DNA of 64,000 nt from Pelodera strongyloides (GCA_036852015.1 JAANDG010000491.1:47748-111747), one strand, 5' to 3'; positions 42,046-51,676 are shown, numbered from the stretch's first letter. Notes: a model not told the origin generated them from the sequence alone. Program-made: numbers and translations.

Positions 42046-42706
42046 TGTGAGAGAGAGAGAGAGGAAAGAAAGAAAGAGAGAAGGAGAGAGACCGAAAGAA
42101 AGAAAGAGAGAAAGAGAGAGAGAGAGAGAGCAGAAGGTCCATGAAAAGCACTACTCTTGAATTAAATAATTTTTGCACTTTACGGGTGGTAACGTAAATA
42201 TCTGGACAGCTTTCAGACTCAGGGAACAGTTTACTTTTATAACGACCCAGTGTGTGTCCCAGGGTACGGTAGTCATAACCTTCTCCAGTGTCCCGGTTAC
42301 CCATACCTTGGTCTTGGAGATCGACTCGCTCTCCGACTCCCGGCCGTATGAGGAGAAACTGAGCGCAGTCGACGGTCAAGCTCATCAGAAGTGAGGAGGG
42401 TGAGCTGAACAGGGAGCAAATCGATATTTTGATCATTTATTGGTTTATTGATTGATTATTGAATATTTATTGGGTTCATCCTGGATTCTACAATTCTGCT
42501 TGCACTGAAGATAATAATTGGACAATAAAAGAAGAGAAAAGTGTGTTTATTAAACGAAATTATGGATTCCTCAGCCCACTTAGCGTTTTTTCGTGTTCCG
42601 AAGAAAACACGCTTTTCTTCTTCTTTTTCTTCTTCTTTTTTTCATTACTTTTTAAATTTCAATTGAAACCAACCCTGTCCAGGATCCGATCGCCCATGTT
42701 ATACAT
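28560..42706 (-). CDS. FAM184: FAM184-family long coiled-coil protein
   Basis: Twenty-nine exons joined in phase: 42706-42674, 42404-42307, 41723-41615, 40242-40128, 39949-39835, 39500-39371, 38947-38829, 38368-38162, 37458-37374, 37010-36948, 36612-36492, 36059-35953, 35072-34998, 34660-34583, 34054-33926, 33602-33495, 33126-33049, 32782-32694, 32351-32285, 32127-32060, 31927-31860, 31476-31421, 31261-31142, 31057-30990, 30648-30508, 29923-29806, 29368-29291, 28986-28898, 28659-28560. They give 943 residues from [11 protein letters not shown] to [10 protein letters not shown] basic Ser/Arg N-terminus and a Pro-rich linker precede almost unbroken heptad-type coiled coil from about residue 130 to 900. 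The segment from [12 protein letters not shown] through [26 protein letters not shown] and [16 protein letters not shown] lines up in order with the N-terminal region of vertebrate FAM184A/B. Two TQTD-type motifs (FGTQTDF and ECQTDEL) lie in the C-terminal third; this motif binds dynein light chain in other proteins. The molecular function of FAM184 is poorly known. The ATG follows an acceptor (aatctgccag) by 25 nt. The MSP gene lies in intron 3, on the other strand. Exon 21 uses an AAG acceptor, the weakest joint in the model. Confidence 0.85.
28990..29225 (-). mobile_element. tRNA-derived SINE (full length)
   Basis: On the minus strand the head (29225-29155) resembles a tRNA: GGGGC pairs with GCCCC, a D-arm GGTC-GAGTGGCAA-GACC carries an A-box (TGGTCGAGTGG), and a T-arm CTGG-TTCGATC-CCAG carries a B-box (GGTTCGATCCC). 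A body of about 150 bp follows and ends in tandem TTATCT units (TTATCTTTATCTTTT). The body recurs without the head at 31628-31800. The 3' tail abuts the acceptor of FAM184 exon 28. Confidence 0.85.
29430..29605. repeat. degenerate minisatellite built on (C/T)TCTGACACA and CTGCATT
   Basis: Blocks such as CATCTGACAC, TCTCTGACACA and CTAGTTTCTGACCCATCTG recur about every 25-50 bp. It lies in a FAM184 intron, and the minus-strand open frame across it is a repeat shadow. Confidence 0.75.
30175..30493. mobile_element. fold-back element, arms about 120 bp (GCTGAGTCATCTAACAAGG)
   Basis: The left arm runs from GCTGAGTCATCTAACAAGG and the right arm ends CCTTGTTAGATGCCTCAGC. The arms stay paired through GCGTAGACGATGACCCACGC and GAAAAGCAGATC, with a loop of about 70 bp. 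It lies in the FAM184 intron next to exon 25, about 15 bp beyond its donor. Confidence 0.88.
30665..30840. mobile_element. fold-back element, family C, next to FAM184 exon 25
   Basis: The ends are CTAAAACGGTATTGTAACCA and GGTACAATACGGCTTTAA, around the core TTCCGGAAGCTTGCCGG. It sits 17 bp outside the acceptor of exon 25 (30648). Its own left end supplies a TTTTAG (minus strand) that could act as a competing acceptor but would shift the frame. Confidence 0.85.
31321..31405. mobile_element. half of a family B element
   Basis: Only the right half is present: GTTCATTTGCATAAGCTGCA through GTGTTTCAAAAACCGGCCGG to TATTTCGCTTTAA. It makes up half of a 159-bp FAM184 intron and ends 15 bp from the exon 22 donor. 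Confidence 0.88.
31628..31800 (-). mobile_element. SINE body, truncated second copy
   Basis: It shares GATAAAGAGTACCGGGTTAT, ATCAACCGAATCCGC, GAAACGGTG and the CGCTGGTTTTACCCAGCT block with the SINE at 28990-29225, but lacks the tRNA-like head. It lies in a FAM184 intron. Confidence 0.8.
33340..33490. mobile_element. fold-back element, family M (AAAGCGGTGTGACACGTG)
   Basis: The right end reads ATCACGTGTCACACCGCTTT. A left arm begins near AAAGCGTTTTTGCCCATGG, and the two are joined by a GTATTATGCG-type interior. Related ends are at 28679 (TTAAAGCGGAGTGACACGTG, left arm only) and about 15240-15330 (GCACGTGGTTTGCGAAGCG). It lies next to FAM184 exon 16. Confidence 0.55.
34079..34315. repeat. (TCTCTA)n microsatellite
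   Basis: About 235 bp of TCTCTA hexamers with a TC-only start and one TCTCTC interruption. It begins 25 bp beyond the acceptor of FAM184 exon 15, so it forms part of that intron's pyrimidine-rich 3' end. The Ser/Leu/Ile and Arg/Asp frames are artefacts. Confidence 0.97.
34845..34935. repeat. dispersed repeat (CATATTCACCACTAGTTTCC ... GAGACACGC), copy 1
   Basis: CCATATTCACCAC, GGGGAATTCCC, GTCTTTTTCTCTGCGTGTCT and the CCCGAGGGAATCG end match in order the reverse complement of 37495-37605. Both copies are in FAM184 introns. Confidence 0.65.
35121..35653. mobile_element. fold-back element (AGGTCAAGTAGTGG ... CCACTTCTTGACCT)
   Basis: The outer ends AGGTCAAGTAGTGG and CCACTTCTTGACCT pair. Inner blocks pair too: GGGGTCTCGATGTATGGCAA with its complement near 35505, and ACCCTTCCACCA occurs in direct and inverted copies. 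About 533 bp, in the FAM184 intron between exons 12 and 13. Confidence 0.8.
37495..37605. repeat. dispersed repeat (CATATTCACCAC family), copy 2
   Basis: This is the reverse-orientation partner of 34845-34935: GTCCCTGGGGACAGATAATA, then GTGAGAGACGCAGAGAAAAA and GGGGAATTGAGTGGTGAATA. Confidence 0.65.
37957..38127. mobile_element. short fold-back element (GGCCGGTTTCACAAAAATGTA)
   Basis: Left GGCCGGTTTCACAAAAATGT pairs with right ATTTTTGTGAAAACGGCC. Inner arms GGTTACAGGCG-CTCCTGTTC and GAACGATAAACAGGAGGC pair as well. It lies about 35 bp beyond the donor side of FAM184 exon 8. Confidence 0.82.
38631..38812. mobile_element. family B fold-back element near FAM184 exon 7 donor
   Basis: The termini are TTAAAGCGAAACACCGGCCG and CCGGTATTTCGCTTTA. 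The right end is 15 bp from the exon 7 donor (38828). Confidence 0.92.
38957..39053. repeat. 21-bp tandem repeat GTTTCGATACTGTACCCTGCA, 4.6 copies
   Basis: Four full 21-bp units and one partial unit differ by one or two bases each. The array starts 9 bp outside the acceptor of FAM184 exon 7. Confidence 0.95.
40737..41216 (+). CDS. msp: major sperm protein (MSP)
   Basis: Two exons, 40737-40835 and 40932-41216, encode 127 residues, the exact length of C. elegans MSPs. The protein begins [10 protein letters not shown] and ends [11 protein letters not shown], and the blocks [31 protein letters not shown] and [20 protein letters not shown] are canonical. MSP is the cytoskeletal protein that drives amoeboid crawling of nematode sperm, and when released it signals oocyte maturation. 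The 96-bp intron (donor gtgagag, acceptor ctttag) falls after HIK. Most C. elegans MSP genes are intronless, so the intron is a useful phylogenetic marker. TATATAC lies about 40 bp upstream of the ATG. A GATA-type element (GAGATAAAA, about 40422) lies 310 bp upstream; GATA factors drive MSP genes in C. elegans. Expression is expected in male germ cells. The gene is nested in an intron of the FAM184 gene. Confidence 0.98.
41229..41234 (+). terminator. AATAAA polyadenylation signal of MSP
   Basis: AATAAA occurs 13 bp past the TAA stop, giving the very short 3' UTR usual for MSP genes. Confidence 0.8.
42020..42132. repeat. (GA)n / (GAAA)n purine microsatellite
   Basis: About 110 bp of GA repeats interrupted by GAAAGAAA, in a FAM184 intron. 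No coding content. Confidence 0.95.
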
Positions 42707-42999
42707 AAGAAAGTAGTCTTCAGATGAATATCTGGCAGATTAAGAAACAATTTTCAAGACATCGTATAGAAAAGTAAGGTGGAAGCCTGAAATTGCGATT
42801 GAATTTGGAATGTAAACGTTTTCTCGGCAAAAGAATTTACGATGTGGCATAGTACACAGGAAAACGAAAAAATTGCCGAAACTACAGAAAAACCGTCGTT
42901 GGCCCATCACCAAATGGTCTGGTGACTGGTTCGTGACCAGCTGATGACGATTTTCGATGAAATTTGGTCACGAGTTGGTATCTTTATGCACACCAAAGG

Positions 43000-45290
43000 T
43001 AGCAGCTATACAGTACCTGTGTAGGTTGCATATGTAAATGTATGTAAATGTGCGCAATGTCAGCACCACCAAGTTTGACACTAACATCAGGGATTAAATT
43101 TTATTTAAAAACATTAGTACAGGAATTTAATCAGGAAATAAAAAAAACTTGAGCAGTTCAACTAAGTGGCCTACAAAACTTTGTAATATATTGTTGTGTT
43201 CTCTGTTTTATTATTACGCACTAAGTAATCTCATTCATAAACAAATTTTAATCTACACCAAAAAGCTTATGTAAAAAGAGTAACGGAATGAAAATAAACA
43301 ATAAAGAGCATTATAATGGACTCTGGGCCTAAACCGCATGCCGGCTGATAGCTACGAGATAGTATTAGGCAGCGAATCTATACAACACCTGACGCGGAAA
43401 TACACAGGGGCCGAGTTACAACGGATATACCGACCCTAGGACAAGGGATAGCAGATATCTATACTAGAGTGAAGAGAATATTTCATAATAAAACTCTGAG
43501 AATAGTGAACTTGTGAGTCATTCATAACTATGTGAACACCAGACGGCTCACGCCGCCTGAGGCGACTTACATGGAAATATGGTTGGTTTAGCATGGGCAT
43601 ACTTATATACAAAGCTTCAAATGTATCATAAGAAATTCACATAATAGGAAACAATTGCATATGCATACTTGTATAGCTGCGACACTCTTTTTATACCCGA
43701 ACATGAAAATTTGCATTTCGTAACGCACATCGGTATGCAAATTAGGCTACAACTCTTTTATATAATAAGATGTTTGCACGCTACAGTAGTTACGCGTACC
43801 TACAGTACTATCTAGGCATACGAGCCTATGTTCCTATTTGGCAGGGTGTCGCCCTTCGAAACTGACATGGTGGCGTCCTTTCGGGCCCCCAAAGACAGAA
43901 CCCTGGCGACACGGAGTCAGGCTGCTACGAATAGTGTAGCATCAGGAGTACCCTACGGTAGTTTAGCCAGCAAATAAAACCAACCAAACATCCCCGCCCC
44001 ATATGCGACCCAAATAACACATCCACACCAATAGAACATCAGCAAATGAATACAAACTTTATTATTTTTCACATATCAACTACAATATGACTAACATTGT
44101 ATCATACTTACAATTAAATGACTTATAACTTATATACCGCTTCAATATTACATTAAAAGAAAAGCTGATTAACAACTGTACGCTTAATAGTTCTCTACTC
44201 TATACTCTACACATAAAACTCTATGTAATTAAAAAAAGAAGTAAATAGAGTTACAGTAATATAAGGAAAAGTATAAATGATGTAAGTTATACTCCTCGAA
44301 GTAGTTCTCTGTTCTAAATTCTTACTCTACGAGTAAATAATCTGTAGAAGTTCTACTCTAAAGAGTTATCTATTCTATGCTCTATGATACTCAATAAAGA
44401 GATGCTCCATATAAGTTCAGTTCTTCTCTAAATAATATTCATATGTTTAGCTCAAACAATCAAAGCTAGCACTATGAGGCCTAAAAACAAGCGAAGGATA
44501 AAACAGCTAAACCACAACATTACGGAGAAGTAGGGTATGATAAAGAAATAATAACAACTAATTAAATAAGAAAGTGCGGGGCCAGTAAAACTAATACTAC
44601 CAAACTTAAAACTACTAACTTTTTAGAGTTAAAAGGCCGTGTTAAAATTGCAGTTGTAATATGCGGCAACAACTGGATAGACAAAAATCATACCACCATT
44701 GCTAACATCTCACCTAATATGAGGTGGCGCATAAGATATGGTCTAGGTCTAAGATTGACCGAAATCAGATAAACTCGTTTCTTTGCACTTTGCAATGTAA
44801 AATGCATACGCAAAATCATATTTTCTCCTTCGGTCAATCCTAACGCGCTACAAAGCAGGACGAAATTATTAACACGTAGGAGATTAGAAAACTAAGTGCA
44901 CCACAATGCCAATAAACAAGGTGTTCGAAATGGTTATGGGTGCGATGTACCCATGTACATTCAATATGGTTCCTTTTTCATCAGTATTCATATACAGTAG
45001 AAGTCACAAGCAGAGAGCAGCCAGGCGCGGAACCTAAATCACAATTATTTTTTGGCATTCTCGACATTAACATGAATTTGTACATAGAATTGAAGATTTA
45101 TAGTACCCCAAATGGACAATACAAAGATACTATGGCTTTATAGGAAAGAGCGCAGTATTTTGTGGGAATGAAAAACGCATAATAACCCACCAATGGGGTG
45201 TCCTCTACACCAATGGGGTGTACTGGGGTATAATGTTCGTCCAGTCTGTACATAAATCATAAATACCTACACATACAGAAAAACAGATAG
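43000..45290. other. AT-rich stretch with no supported gene
   Basis: It contains the family J repeat (43548-43765) and a low-complexity zone near 44190-44420 rich in TTCTCTACTCTA-type words. I found no exon with splice sites and a conserved-looking frame. Confidence 0.5.
43548..43765. repeat. dispersed repeat, family J, copy 2
   Basis: It matches 10750-10985 in order from CGGCTCACGCCGCCTGAGGC to ATGCAAATTAGGCTACA, with small indels. Confidence 0.75.
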
Positions 45291-45355
45291 TAAGTGTCAT
45301 AGTAAGTCATAGTAAAACAGATAGTCATAGTAAGTGAACAAACCTTGTGAACTTC

Positions 45356-46169
45356 TGATGGGTCCAGTAGAGAGTCGCCTCATATTGTCCGCGTCTGAGT
45401 TTGCACCACACCTAAAAGAACATCCCGATGAGCAGTCCAATACAACCACAACCATTTGGTTAATATAATGTACGGTAGTAATAAATATGAAAATTTGCAC
45501 ACCTACTGAACTGGTGTATCCGGGAGGTGATGCGGTGAGCCTCTAAACAACTCTGCCTCCGCTTTTCCAGCCGTGTCCCATCGATTCCCGTTGTCCCATC
45601 AGGCAGAATATCCGTTCCTCATTTCGTTTGGTTCTGAAACTTGAAACTGCGAAATGAGATGAGATTATCATGAAAACGACAATAACTATACGACTAACCA
45701 GTTTCCCTTCTTTTTTTACGCTTCCCTAAAGAACAGTTCAATAAAGCGAACACCAAATCGAATTGTTAAATCCATCATACCCCTCTAGCTCTAGATTTCA
45801 CGCACTACGCATAATGTTATATATCCTATTCAGAATACCTTTATTATGTAACCCTTAGTTTCATTTGAATTGCTTTACTATTCTTAGAACTCACAGTAAG
45901 AATGTCATGGGGTCTACAGCAGTAACCAACCAAACCCAACCTCTTACTAACGCTCAAATTATGTACAACAGAGGTCGCAAGGTTTGAAGGTGACAATACC
46001 TGGAATTGAAATAAACATGAATTGCTGGGCTTTTAGTTATACCATTTAATACACTGGCGTTTGAATAAAACGAGGAATTAAAGTAAAATTACAACTTACC
46101 GGCGAAAAAGAAGAACTTCACACTCGTGGCTAGCAGCTTTTCACATTCAGTCGACTGGCTTATTGACAT
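45356..46169 (-). CDS. unresolved small-gene exons
   Basis: Exon-like pieces: 46169-46100 (ATG, MSISQSTECEKLL..., donor gtaagt), 45725-45699 (joins in phase, GKRKKRRET), a third piece at about 45650-45500 and a fourth at 45411-45356 (CGANSDADNMRRLSTGPIRSSQ, acceptor cttttag, donor gtttgt). The obvious acceptors of the third piece lead to stops: one gives a protein of 44 residues, another one of 67. A frame reading TDILPDGTTGIDGTRLEKRR continues in phase into the fourth piece, but would need a poor acceptor (aaatgag). I do not recognise the product, and the true model may differ. Confidence 0.3.
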
Positions 46170-46391
46170 CCCGATCTTAGGGAATGGATCCAATGAATAA
46201 TTTAGAATTTAGATTCTAAAAGACTGCTCTACAATGGCTGTTATCGAAAGTTTCGATAACAGTCATTTAAGACGTTCAGGCTGCAGGGTATTCCATTCAT
46301 TCCAAAGACAGTTTATAACGAAAAGCAATAACAAACACATAAAAACAACAAGGCAAAGAGAAGAAGTAAAATGCTTTTTTCTAAAGCAAAA

Positions 46392-46585
46392 CTCAGGAGA
46401 ACCTTATCGAGGTCGCTGCATCGGCTCCTATCGAGGGGGCAAGTGCTTGCAACCCAAGGGCGATAGAGCTTGTGCATCGACCGCGTCAGTTTTGGCTGCG
46501 CGCCGACCCTGGTTTGAGGTAGGACGGAAGCCTCGATAAAGCCTCGATAGAGCCTTGGCATCGACCGCGTCAGTTTTGAACCCAA
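46392..46585. repeat. repeat with GCATCGACCGCGTCAG words, left member
   Basis: It contains CTCAGGAGAACCTTATCGAG, two copies of GCATCGACCGCGTCAGTTTT and CCTCGATAAAGCCTCGATAG. The first 24 bp are the exact reverse complement of 49234-49257, and TGCATCGACC words recur at 49080-49240. Confidence 0.7.
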
Positions 46586-47123
46586 CCTAATTCTCTGCAC
46601 TCTAGTATATACACACACTATTTCCGAGCACTTCTCTGCCTCATCCCTCATAAATTGCACACTATTTCCTTGACTTTCCTGTCTGATCTCTCTCAATACG
46701 CACACTATTTCCTTGCCTTCCAGTATCTAATCTCTCAAATAAAATTTTATTACTTTTTATATGAATAAATAAGAATATCATACAAGGAAATAAACGCGGG
46801 TAAAGTCGACGAAGAATAATAATAAGATAGACGGGGATGCAACCTATACTTAGCCTATAAGGGATTTGCTAACATAACAAAATGACTACCCAAGGAACAT
46901 AGACGATGGCAGAGCTGTCATATATTACATAAGATCTCATCGAAAGCTACCGCACTGTAAAAAATGGAGCAGAAATGTAATAAAAGGCTATTAAACAATT
47001 CACATGCAAAAATGTAAAACATATACTATATATTGTACGTAAAAACAGCTATAATACGAAAAGCTGATATGTCAACGCAAAAAATGCACTTATGGGAAAC
47101 GGCATAAATATGAGTGTTCAGAG

Positions 47124-47286
47124 CGAAATACCGGCCGGTTTTTAAAACGCATCGTGGACACCAGCATTCTTATGCAGCTTATATGCAAACGAGTAAAAAA
47201 TCGAGATTCGAGCAACTTAGCATAAATATGTAAGAATATAATTGCTCACGATGAATTTCAAAAACCGGCCGGTATTTTGCTTTAAA
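47124..47286. mobile_element. family B fold-back element
   Basis: AGAGCGAAATACCGGCCGGT and CCGGCCGGTATTTTGCTTTAA terminate it. The left TTAA has mutated to TTCA. Confidence 0.9.
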
Positions 47287-47423
47287 GCTACGTTATTAAC
47301 TCAGTCTACACTCTCCTTATTAGAAAACAATTGAGTACATTGGGGCGGGATCGAAGGAGCAAATTCACGTACGAATACATTTTTTGAGTGTTTAGTTAGT
47401 ACGCCTACGCACAGAAGACAGAG

Positions 47424-48349
47424 TTAATAACGTGGCCGTATAAGACAAAGATCCACTTCGACAATTGCGCATTGTGACAATGATGGCCCCGAAACCAAGC
47501 CTTCTGCTACGTCTCCAGTTCCAGATGCGACAGAATCGATATTGTCTCCCCAGAATTCTTCAAAAACCTGCAGTTGAGCGCGCCAGAAGTCCCAGATACA
47601 GGCACATACCACGCTGATCGATGGCGTGATGGGCAGATGGGCTGAAAACGCACTGTTCTATAGTTCTATTAAGGTACGAGGTACGAGGATACCTAAGAAA
47701 GTTTATGGCTATAAGCAATGGCTGAAACTTACAACTTCCTAGTTACAATAGTTGTTTTAGTTTAAAGGTTCATATAGTCTAAAAATTAGCACTAGCACAC
47801 GAGAATTAGCACATTAATAGTAACACTATCTTGCTTATAATGGGGTTTCCATCATCATCCGTACTATTTGAAATTGAGCCGTACTATTTTGAAGTAGATC
47901 CGCACTAGATTCAAAATCGCTGCAGGACCTTGTCATTCACATTTCATACACATGGACTCTAACATGGACAAGGATTTGCCATTTTCGCAAGTGTGAATCG
48001 CATACATGGAGATGGAAACCCCATAATAGAATCCCTACCGCGGTCGCCATATTTCTACTTTGTTAGAGCAGAAACTTGAACACACAGACTTCGCACAAGT
48101 TGCAAGGTGTGCAACTTGTGCTCACAATCAGCTCTGTTGTATGCATTGTGGTGGCTGTGGTGTCTGTATACATTTGCATAACATAATATAAAATCAACAG
48201 GCGCGCCTTACTTGAATCAATATAACAATAAGAATTGCCCTTGTCCAAACGTTCAAAACAAAATGTCCCAAAGCGATCCTAATAAGTAGCCACATACCTT
48301 TCCTATCCGACTGAGGCTTCTTTTCAGGGCTCCTCTTTTTTCCAGACAT
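47424..48349 (-). CDS. hypothetical 89-residue protein, two exons
   Basis: Exon 1 (48349-48298) encodes MSGKKRSPEKKPQSDRK with a gtatgt donor. Exon 2 (47641-47424, acceptor ttttcag) joins in phase and runs to TAA. The N-terminus is short and lysine-rich, then comes a tryptophan-containing stretch (CACIWDFWRAQLQVFEEFWG) that could be an amphipathic or membrane-associated helix, then an acidic/Gly tail. No family is recognised. An upstream exon-like segment (about 48788-48610, acceptor tttttcag, donor gtaagg) would be 5' UTR in this model, because its frames are interrupted. The phase match supports the model; lack of homology leaves it tentative. Confidence 0.4.
47845..48025. mobile_element. 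family D fold-back element, partial second copy
   Basis: GTACTATTTGAAAT repeats, CGCTGCAGGACCTTGTCATT and CATTTTCGCAAGTGTGAATCG match the centre and right arm of 8618-8922. The left arm is reduced to GGGGTTTCCATC, which pairs with GATGGAAACCCC. Confidence 0.65.
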
Positions 48350-49075
48350 CCGCTCTTTACCTCTTGGCTTCTGCTACGTTCTTGTGGTCTTCTGTCTCTG
48401 TCTCCACTCTCCTATGTCTCTGATCTTTCAAGAACAGAAAGAAAGGAAACCCTGAACACAGTGTATTTATCAAAGGTCAAGCCACCTAGATGTTTTCATC
48501 TTCAATAAGCGAAATATGGACTGCGAAGTTGAACAGCTTAACTACAAACACAAATTTACTAGAAACATGTAAATAAATCAACAACCATAATTGACTGATG
48601 GAGAACTGTCACCTTACCATCGAATCGTCTCGTTCAATTTCATCCAAATCAATCAGCACGAGAACCACTTCACAGTTCCAGCGCAGCGGGTTTCGTTTCC
48701 AAAATTGCTTTCCTGTCGTTTTTCTCCCTAGAGACTTCGACGCTCTTCAAACTTCCCAGTCCTTGTCGATGAACGCTGAAAAATTAAACCAGATAGTCCA
48801 GGAACAAACAATTACACATCCAATCACCTAAACATTAGTCACCCAACTAACCTTCTCGGTGATTGTCCACGAATAGAAACGGTTCGTTGATTTTCCCAAC
48901 ATCGCCTCCTCGCATCTTAAAGTGAGGAGCATTCTTTACAGGAGTATACATATTTAAAAGCAACAGGAAAACATAGAATCGAAAGAAATACAATACAACC
49001 CAGAGTTTGCCTAAAAAAGAAGTTTTTCGTAACGGACGCTCCGCGTTTACACTGCGTTGCGGTATTGAAGAAAGG

Positions 49076-49260
49076 CTTCGGTCGCGCCTTGTGCATCGAC
49101 CTCGTCAAAAAATGCCTCGCCATCGACCGCGTCAATAATTGACAAAAATGGAAAATTTTATGAAAATTGTGGGGTTTGTCCGCGACCCGTGCATCGACCT
49201 CGATGGACCGATTTTCGTGTCTTGCCGTGGCATCGACCTCGATAAGGTTCTCCTGAGAAA
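49076..49260. repeat. repeat with GCATCGACC(T/G)CG words, right member
   Basis: TGCATCGACCTCGTCAA, CATCGACCGCGTCAATAATT, GCATCGACCTCGATGGACC and the end CCTCGATAAGGTTCTCCTGA form an inverted partner of 46392-46585. Confidence 0.7.
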
Positions 49261-49366
49261 AATTAAATTTAAAAAAGTACGCGAAATACAGCGCGACGCT
49301 AAAAAATTGAGGGTTCGTGGATTGGATACTAGCGTACTCATGTCGACGGGCGACAGGTTACGGTCA

Positions 49367-49487
49367 TTGAGGGAAACTCCCTGTCAGTTTTGGAACTGTT
49401 GTGAATAGGACTTTTTGATACGGGCGACAGGCTGTCATTGAGGGAAACTCCCTGTCAATATGGGTGTTTGAGGGAAACTCCCTGTCA
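49367..49487. repeat. three copies of the hairpin word TTGAGGGAAACTCCCTGTCA
   Basis: The 20-bp word starts at 49367, 49438 and 49468. Each copy can fold (GAGGGAAACTCCC). The first two are preceded by CGACAGG(TTACGG/CTG)TCA, allowing larger CGACAGG...CCTGTC stems. Confidence 0.9.
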
Positions 49488-49689
49488 AGGAGGAACAGAG
49501 CTTGTATGTTAGAACGAACGTTACAAAGTACTGTAATTTCATATGTAGGTTACTGCGTTCGTTTTTGGCGGACCGCCCAGCGAAAATAATGGCGAACCGC
49601 CTGTCCACCTGCATGGCGGATGTGTCAATTGAATTATTTTCGCTAGGCGCTTCGCTGTTTTGCTACAAATAGTGTAGCATCCCCTCTCG

Positions 49690-50270
49690 CCGGAGAGACG
49701 CAGACAAGGGAGAATATTAAACCACGCTATAAACTACGAATTAATAATAAACACACCCACACAAATAAACCATATTCATAGACAACAAATGATGCGCGAA
49801 TTCCTTTATAGAGTAAAATAATAAGCAAACACCAATTAAAGCACAACGTTCAGTACAGAAGTTCCACGACATTGCTAAAAATTTGTGTCTCCTTCAACAC
49901 TTGGCTAAATGCCTCTACCAATCAACCTAAATGCAAACAAAATAATCAACATTCTGAGCACAACTATCACAGTCCTACGTATACATATACCTAGTCCTAA
50001 AATAGCCACTTCAGACCAGAAGTTAGAACAACAACCAAAATAAAAATACACATAACAACTCAACAAACAAGTGAAGCACACCTATCGTATCTAATTCTAG
50101 CCCAAATTAAATATCAATAAATTGAGAGTTGCGTAAAATTGCGGTAAACGAATGTTATTGAATTTACAAAGTCTACTCCTAATGATCGGGACACCGCATA
50201 AAATGAGCACACGCACACGAACACTAATAAACATGTCAAATTTCGAGATCAGAGAGCTCACAAGGTAACA
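49690..50270. other. AT-rich stretch with no supported gene
   Basis: No exon-like segments with splice sites were seen. The left part (GCTACAAATAGTGTAGCATC) resembles 43920-43945, suggesting another shared dispersed repeat. Confidence 0.45.
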
Positions 50271-50449
50271 TAATTTAAATTACTATTATAGAACACAATA
50301 AGGGGTAATTTAACACACGGTGGCTACTAAATGCCAACAGTTTCAGATAAAATAAATAATTAGGCTGTGCAAGATGCTCGAGGATTGGCAATCTGGCACG
50401 TAATAGAAGAATGTGATGTGGCCTTATGCGGTCCTGCCTGCTGGTGAAG

Positions 50450-51270
50450 TCAGACTTTCCAACGCTTCTCCGCCCATTCAAAATTCAGATTTCTGAAAAA
50501 AAAAAACGTAAAAGCAGAACTAGAATTGGAAACAGATAAGCAATTCTATCATACATAATGCAAACTTCAGAAGTGCGCCTTAATTTCGCCAAAGTGTGCC
50601 ACATTGCGGAATAAACAAAACGTTCGCTTGCGCCGCGGTGGCAAAATGCGCGCTGTAAAGGAAACTGGATACCCGAGCGTCGGCTGCGCCTTAACGACTA
50701 AATGGAGTGTCAAAATTGTGCACATTGGTAAAACTCACACAAATAAACTATTAAGCTACCATAAAAAAAAACATAAACAAACCTTATGCATATGGATATC
50801 CGCTAACTCTGTCCTCCGCCTGGTTCGTGATTCGCTTATTTAACTTTGCTTCATTTGGTCGTTGACCATCATACGTTTCCACCTAAAAACGTACACTTTA
50901 AACTTTAAATGGACATGGTTGAGCGTTTAATACTTTTTACCAACCGGAGGGACGGGGCGGTAACCGCACCGCACCCACATACATTCTTAACCATCTCTAT
51001 ACGTAAACGTAAATTGCACAAACTGAGCCGAAACCTCGAGCTTTCTATGAAACTAGTAAGACAGTATGGATGTGGAATGAATCCTTTCCGTACAAACGGT
51101 ATTAACGGTCACATAAAGCGAGAAGATTTTAGCTATTCCTATTTTCATATTTTACTTACGTATATTCCTTCTTCATCCGTTTGCTAACATGGTTTCGCCA
51201 TTTATTCCTTTCTCCGTCCTCTTCATATCCATTACCTGAATGGACGGGCCAACCAGGCCAGATGCCAAGC
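50450..51270 (-). CDS. exon-like segments of an unrecognised small gene
   Basis: A segment with acceptor ccattcag at about 51235 encodes NGYEEDGERNKWRNHVSKRM and more, ending at a gtaagt donor at about 51158. It joins in phase to a segment after tttttag at about 50882 that gives WKRMMVNDQMKQS-stop. A rival reading of the first segment (acceptor ttttag at about 51270) gives LASGLVGPSIQVMDMKRTEK and ends at TGA 51173. A further possible terminal exon at about 50494-50450 reads NLNFEWAEKRWKV-stop. No start exon was found and no family is recognised. Confidence 0.25.
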
Positions 51271-51676
51271 CTAAAATGAAGACACCCTTTGTTTACCATA
51301 AATAGCAAACAACGTGGAAATATACGGTGATCAACGAGGAGAAATGATTAAAGAAAGTATAATGTATAAGTCATTTCATTGAACTCCAAAGTAACCGAAC
51401 CAAACGTTTATTTTGTTTCTGAAATGCAGGCCAGGTAGAAACACTGACATGTTCTTCATACACTTTAAAAATAACAACAACGAATACTTACACAACACAA
51501 CAAAGCAAAACATATGATTGAAACAAAACTGAAAAAATGCAAGTTTTTGAAAATCAATCGGACCAAAATGTTGTTCTGTGATGCACGATACTACAGTATA
51601 TCCACACAATTTCCCACTTAATTTTAACCCGCGAAGCGCCTACAGTAGTTTACTTTCGCCAGCGAATTAGGCAATG

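Noticed and set aside
45500..45660. Possible selenocysteine TGA: the frame NGYSA-TGA-WDNGNRW... stays open for 34 codons after TGA
   Set aside because: No homology, no SECIS element recognised, and an alternative acceptor removes the TGA from frame. Nematode selenoproteins are very few.
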